Positions 61,701 through 64,000 of a stretch of DNA of 64,000 nt are shown here, piece after piece. The first letter of the stretch is position 1. Each line of letters starts with the position of its first letter. A program made the translations under genes and the position numbers. This DNA is from Paragordius varius (Eukaryota; Nematomorpha). The stretch covers positions 3,162,001-3,226,000 of the forward strand of contig OZ176050.1 of NCBI GenBank assembly GCA_964247055.1. The letters run 5' to 3'. The notes under the pieces were generated by a model. The model searched no databases. It worked only from the letters and a program-made list of their open reading frames with translations, and was not told the origin of the DNA.

Positions 61701-62232
61701 CATAGTTTTTAGTCAATATAAAACGGATGAATATCGTACAATTTCATTGAATAATCTAAATTCAACATTAAAATCCCCTTACCCCTTGCCCCTTATAAAT
61801 GGTAGTTCTTGGCGATATCAACACAACGCCCTTAAATTCACCAATTATTTCTCAGACGGGTTTTGGAACATATACGGGTACGGTATGGTAGCCATGTATA
61901 AATCCGATTTTATTAAAACTGGTGGCTTCAATATGGATATCCGTGGTTGGGGCAAAGAGGATGTGGATCTTTTCACCAAAATTATAACACATACTAATTT
62001 AACGATCTATCGCGCTCCTGAACCCGGTCTAATTCATTTGTATCACAAACGCGGTTGCTCAACTAATCTGCCAAACGCTCAATATAAAATGTGCTTGGAT
62101 TCGATGTCTTCTTACGAAGCCAATCACCGTAGTCTAGCAGCTTCCGTTCTTAATATATTAAGCAAAGAGCCGACAACTATTGTACACAAGATGTACGTAT
62201 CCAAAGATAAGAATAGTATCTCCACATCCTAA
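58730..62232 (+). CDS. CHSY1: Chondroitin sulfate synthase (dual-domain GT31 + GT7-like)
   Basis: Two exons, 58730-59899 and 60586-62232, phase 0 (938 aa). A type II membrane anchor at about residues 28-50 is followed by an N-terminal GT31 domain: WFIRVDDDAYVN with DDD at 281-283, YYLGQTGMG, NFCMGGTGIIMSR, and HDDVEIGRC. The second exon resumes as ...RAIIIHPFKEP and carries the C-terminal GalNAc-transferase domain: GQFSRALALEYGAS, LLLFLDVDMWFN with DVD at 736-738, GFWNIYGYGM, GGFNMDIRGWGKEDVDLF and QYKMCLDS. This arrangement is that of CHSY1/CHSY3, which alternately add GlcA and GalNAc to the chondroitin chain in the Golgi. Both metal-binding motifs are intact, so both activities are expected. 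Length is slightly above the vertebrate 800-880 residues because of Ser/Asn-rich spacers. An upstream GT31 gene in this window (1-1146) is a different subfamily. AATAAA near 62322. Confidence 0.95.
60268..60537. mobile_element. hAT-type MITE, GCGGGCC family, copy 2, in the CHSY intron
   Basis: Starts CAGGGGTGTCCAAAATGCGG, ends GTGTTGGACACTCTTG. Similar in layout to the copy at 50.3 kb (CATATG(C/T)GGCCCGCC, GGCCTGCGAA). Flanking 8-mers TATTAATT and CATTAATG match at six positions. Confidence 0.72.
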
Positions 62233-63376
62233 ATTACTCGTGTATCAGTCAACTACAAAATTTCTATATTTCTTTAATTATTCTTTTCATAAATTTTTCA
62301 TTATATGTGATAAATAGTTAAAATAAATGAATTGTTAATATCATAACAATTTTTTACAGTAACGACAGGGCTACTATATATGAAGCGGTTATACATGTCG
62401 GGTTGTACAGGTTTGGTTATTTTGTGTAAGGATTATGATAATACTTTTTGTTAACTTGTTCTATAATAAATATATTTAATATTTATGTAAAGATGTTAGA
62501 AAGCAATTTTCAAGAAATTATTGATCTAATTAATAAAATAGTTAGTATCTTTAAAGCCATTTTCCGGACAACGTGAAGTGGGTATCTAAATTCAGTAATA
62601 GCCAATCGTATATCTTTTTTAATGTGTCGATTGTTGTTTAGTCATTTATTAAACTAGCTTTTGTGTTTAGTGCCCCTTTGTATTAGCGATTTTGCATAAG
62701 GCTTCGAACATATGAGACCATATTAATCCAATCCCGATGGTTAGGGTTACTCTTATAAAGGCAAACATTATAATCAAGCGCCTTTTTAGTTCAGATTCTC
62801 CACGAGGGTCGAAAGCTTTTTATAATTATCAGCCGCGGGTAGCGATATTAATTTAAAAATGTCTTTGCTTAAAATAATGATTTTAAGGAGTACATAAAGA
62901 AAGATCTAAACATTTGAATTTGATATAAAAGTTCTCTGATTGATATAGGTTATTAAAATAAAATACCAATTCAATAATAGCTATAAATTAGAAAAATCAT
63001 TGTATACAGCGGTGTTAATCACCAAAAAAAGATTTAAAGGGCTAAAAAATATTTTTCTCATCTTAAAGGCCATAATATCGATCAAAATTTTAAGTTGTTG
63101 TGACACATCAGCAAATATTAATATTTCAAATAAGTACACCCAAAAATTAAATATAAATCCAGGGCCATAAAATTTTGAGGGCCGCATGTCACCTGTTGGT
63201 CCAGATTTGAGCATCCCTGGGAGAGTAAATTAAACACTGCCTTTGTGAAGATGAAATATCTTAGTTTATTATATGCTTTATTTACATCAGATTTTATCAT
63301 TTTTAATACTTAAAAAAATATTTTATTATCGATATCGTTTCTATAAACTCCCCGAATATTTTTAAAATTTCCTTGC
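62233..63376. other. 3' flank of CHSY and intergenic
   Basis: Contains the presumed CHSY 3' UTR with AATAAA near 62322. No other feature seen. Confidence 0.5.
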
Positions 63377-63963
63377 TTAACACTTCGATTCAAATTGGGG
63401 TATCCAAATACCCCAGACTAAATTTGAGTGAGAATTTTTAAAAAACTACTGATGGAAACGGTCCCAATTTAAATTTATGCTCTTATCGTAATAGATATTA
63501 TATAAATATGCCAAAATATCTATATAAAATTTTGTTTTGACAAAAAAGTTTCATGTCAAACTACTTCGACGCCATTTTTATTTTACAAAAATTTTGAAAA
63601 TATCATCTTCATTTAATTTTAAGGGTAAAACTAAAGCTTATTTTTCATATAAATTACATCTAACATTGATAGAAATAGAAAAAGCGGTTTATTTTCTATT
63701 ATTTTTTAATTTTACAATTTGACACATGTCGTTGACAAAATTTTTACCTTTCAGTTTTAGCTCAAAATAAGTAATATCAAGTATTTTTGAATAAAATTTT
63801 TTATATATTTCGGTTTATTAATGTTATATAAGTGCAAAATTTTGCCATGGTTTCGATTGCTTCCATACTTTGTTAAGTATTTGATTTTAAACAGGCCTGG
63901 GGTATCCAACTACCCCAATTTGAATCGAAGGACTAAAATGAGTGTGTTGTATCTAAGTGTTAA
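63377..63963. mobile_element. TTAACAC-family MITE, complete (587 bp)
   Basis: TTAACACTTCGATTCAAATT at the left and its inverted counterpart ending AAGTGTTAA at the right; TTAA at both outer ends may be target duplication or part of the repeat. Subterminal palindromes GGGGTATCCAAATACCCC and GGGGTATCCAACTACCCC are near-perfect. Non-coding. Confidence 0.78.
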
Positions 63964-64000
63964 CATCATTTTCGTCATTAACATCTTCAAATGTATAAAT

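Overview
This is AT-rich animal nuclear DNA. It has spliced genes with GT..AG introns, metazoan-only families (a MuSK-type receptor kinase, annexins, a Ly6/uPAR-fold protein, chondroitin synthase, makorin) and many small DNA transposons. Several genes have extremely short introns (22-26 nt) at the 5' end and much longer ones downstream. That polarity, the AT richness and a MuSK gene in a non-vertebrate setting make a flatworm-like lophotrochozoan my best guess. The taxon is an inference, not something I can prove from the sequence.

Layout. 1-1146 (-): 5' part of a GT31 beta-1,3-glycosyltransferase cut by the window edge. 1147-8341: no confident gene; a tRNA-derived SINE, two MITEs and a 1.4-kb Helitron. 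8342-8565 (-): terminal exon of a Cys-rich protein. 8.6-15.1 kb: MITEs, a Helitron fragment, a tandem repeat and a 2.35-kb hAT transposon with an intact 8-bp target duplication. 15160-22175 (-): a 12-exon makorin E3 ligase gene. 22.4-28.9 kb: a nest of mobile DNA (Penelope fragment, tandem Helitrons, a short LTR fossil). 28933-34822 (+): annexin A, 10 exons, with a signal peptide; an old Gypsy-type fossil sits in its second intron. 35.3-40.5 kb: a hAT-like element, otherwise empty. 40563-48091 (+): MuSK-like receptor tyrosine kinase, 6 exons. 48296-52941 (-): annexin B, 11 exons, with a signal peptide. 54998-55661 (+): Ly6/uPAR-like GPI-anchored protein. 58730-62232 (+): chondroitin sulfate synthase, 2 exons. 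62.2-64 kb: a MITE and no gene.

The two annexins are paralogues in inverted orientation around the kinase gene. Their reconstructed coding lengths are identical (1065 nt), their exon boundaries nearly match, and both have a hydrophobic leader followed by a 25-26-nt first intron. Several products act in the secretory route or at the cell surface (two GT31-type glycosyltransferases, Ly6, RTK, leader-bearing annexins). They do not form an operon or an obvious pathway.

All splice models were read by eye from GT/AG signals, phase agreement and family alignment from memory. No search or alignment was run.
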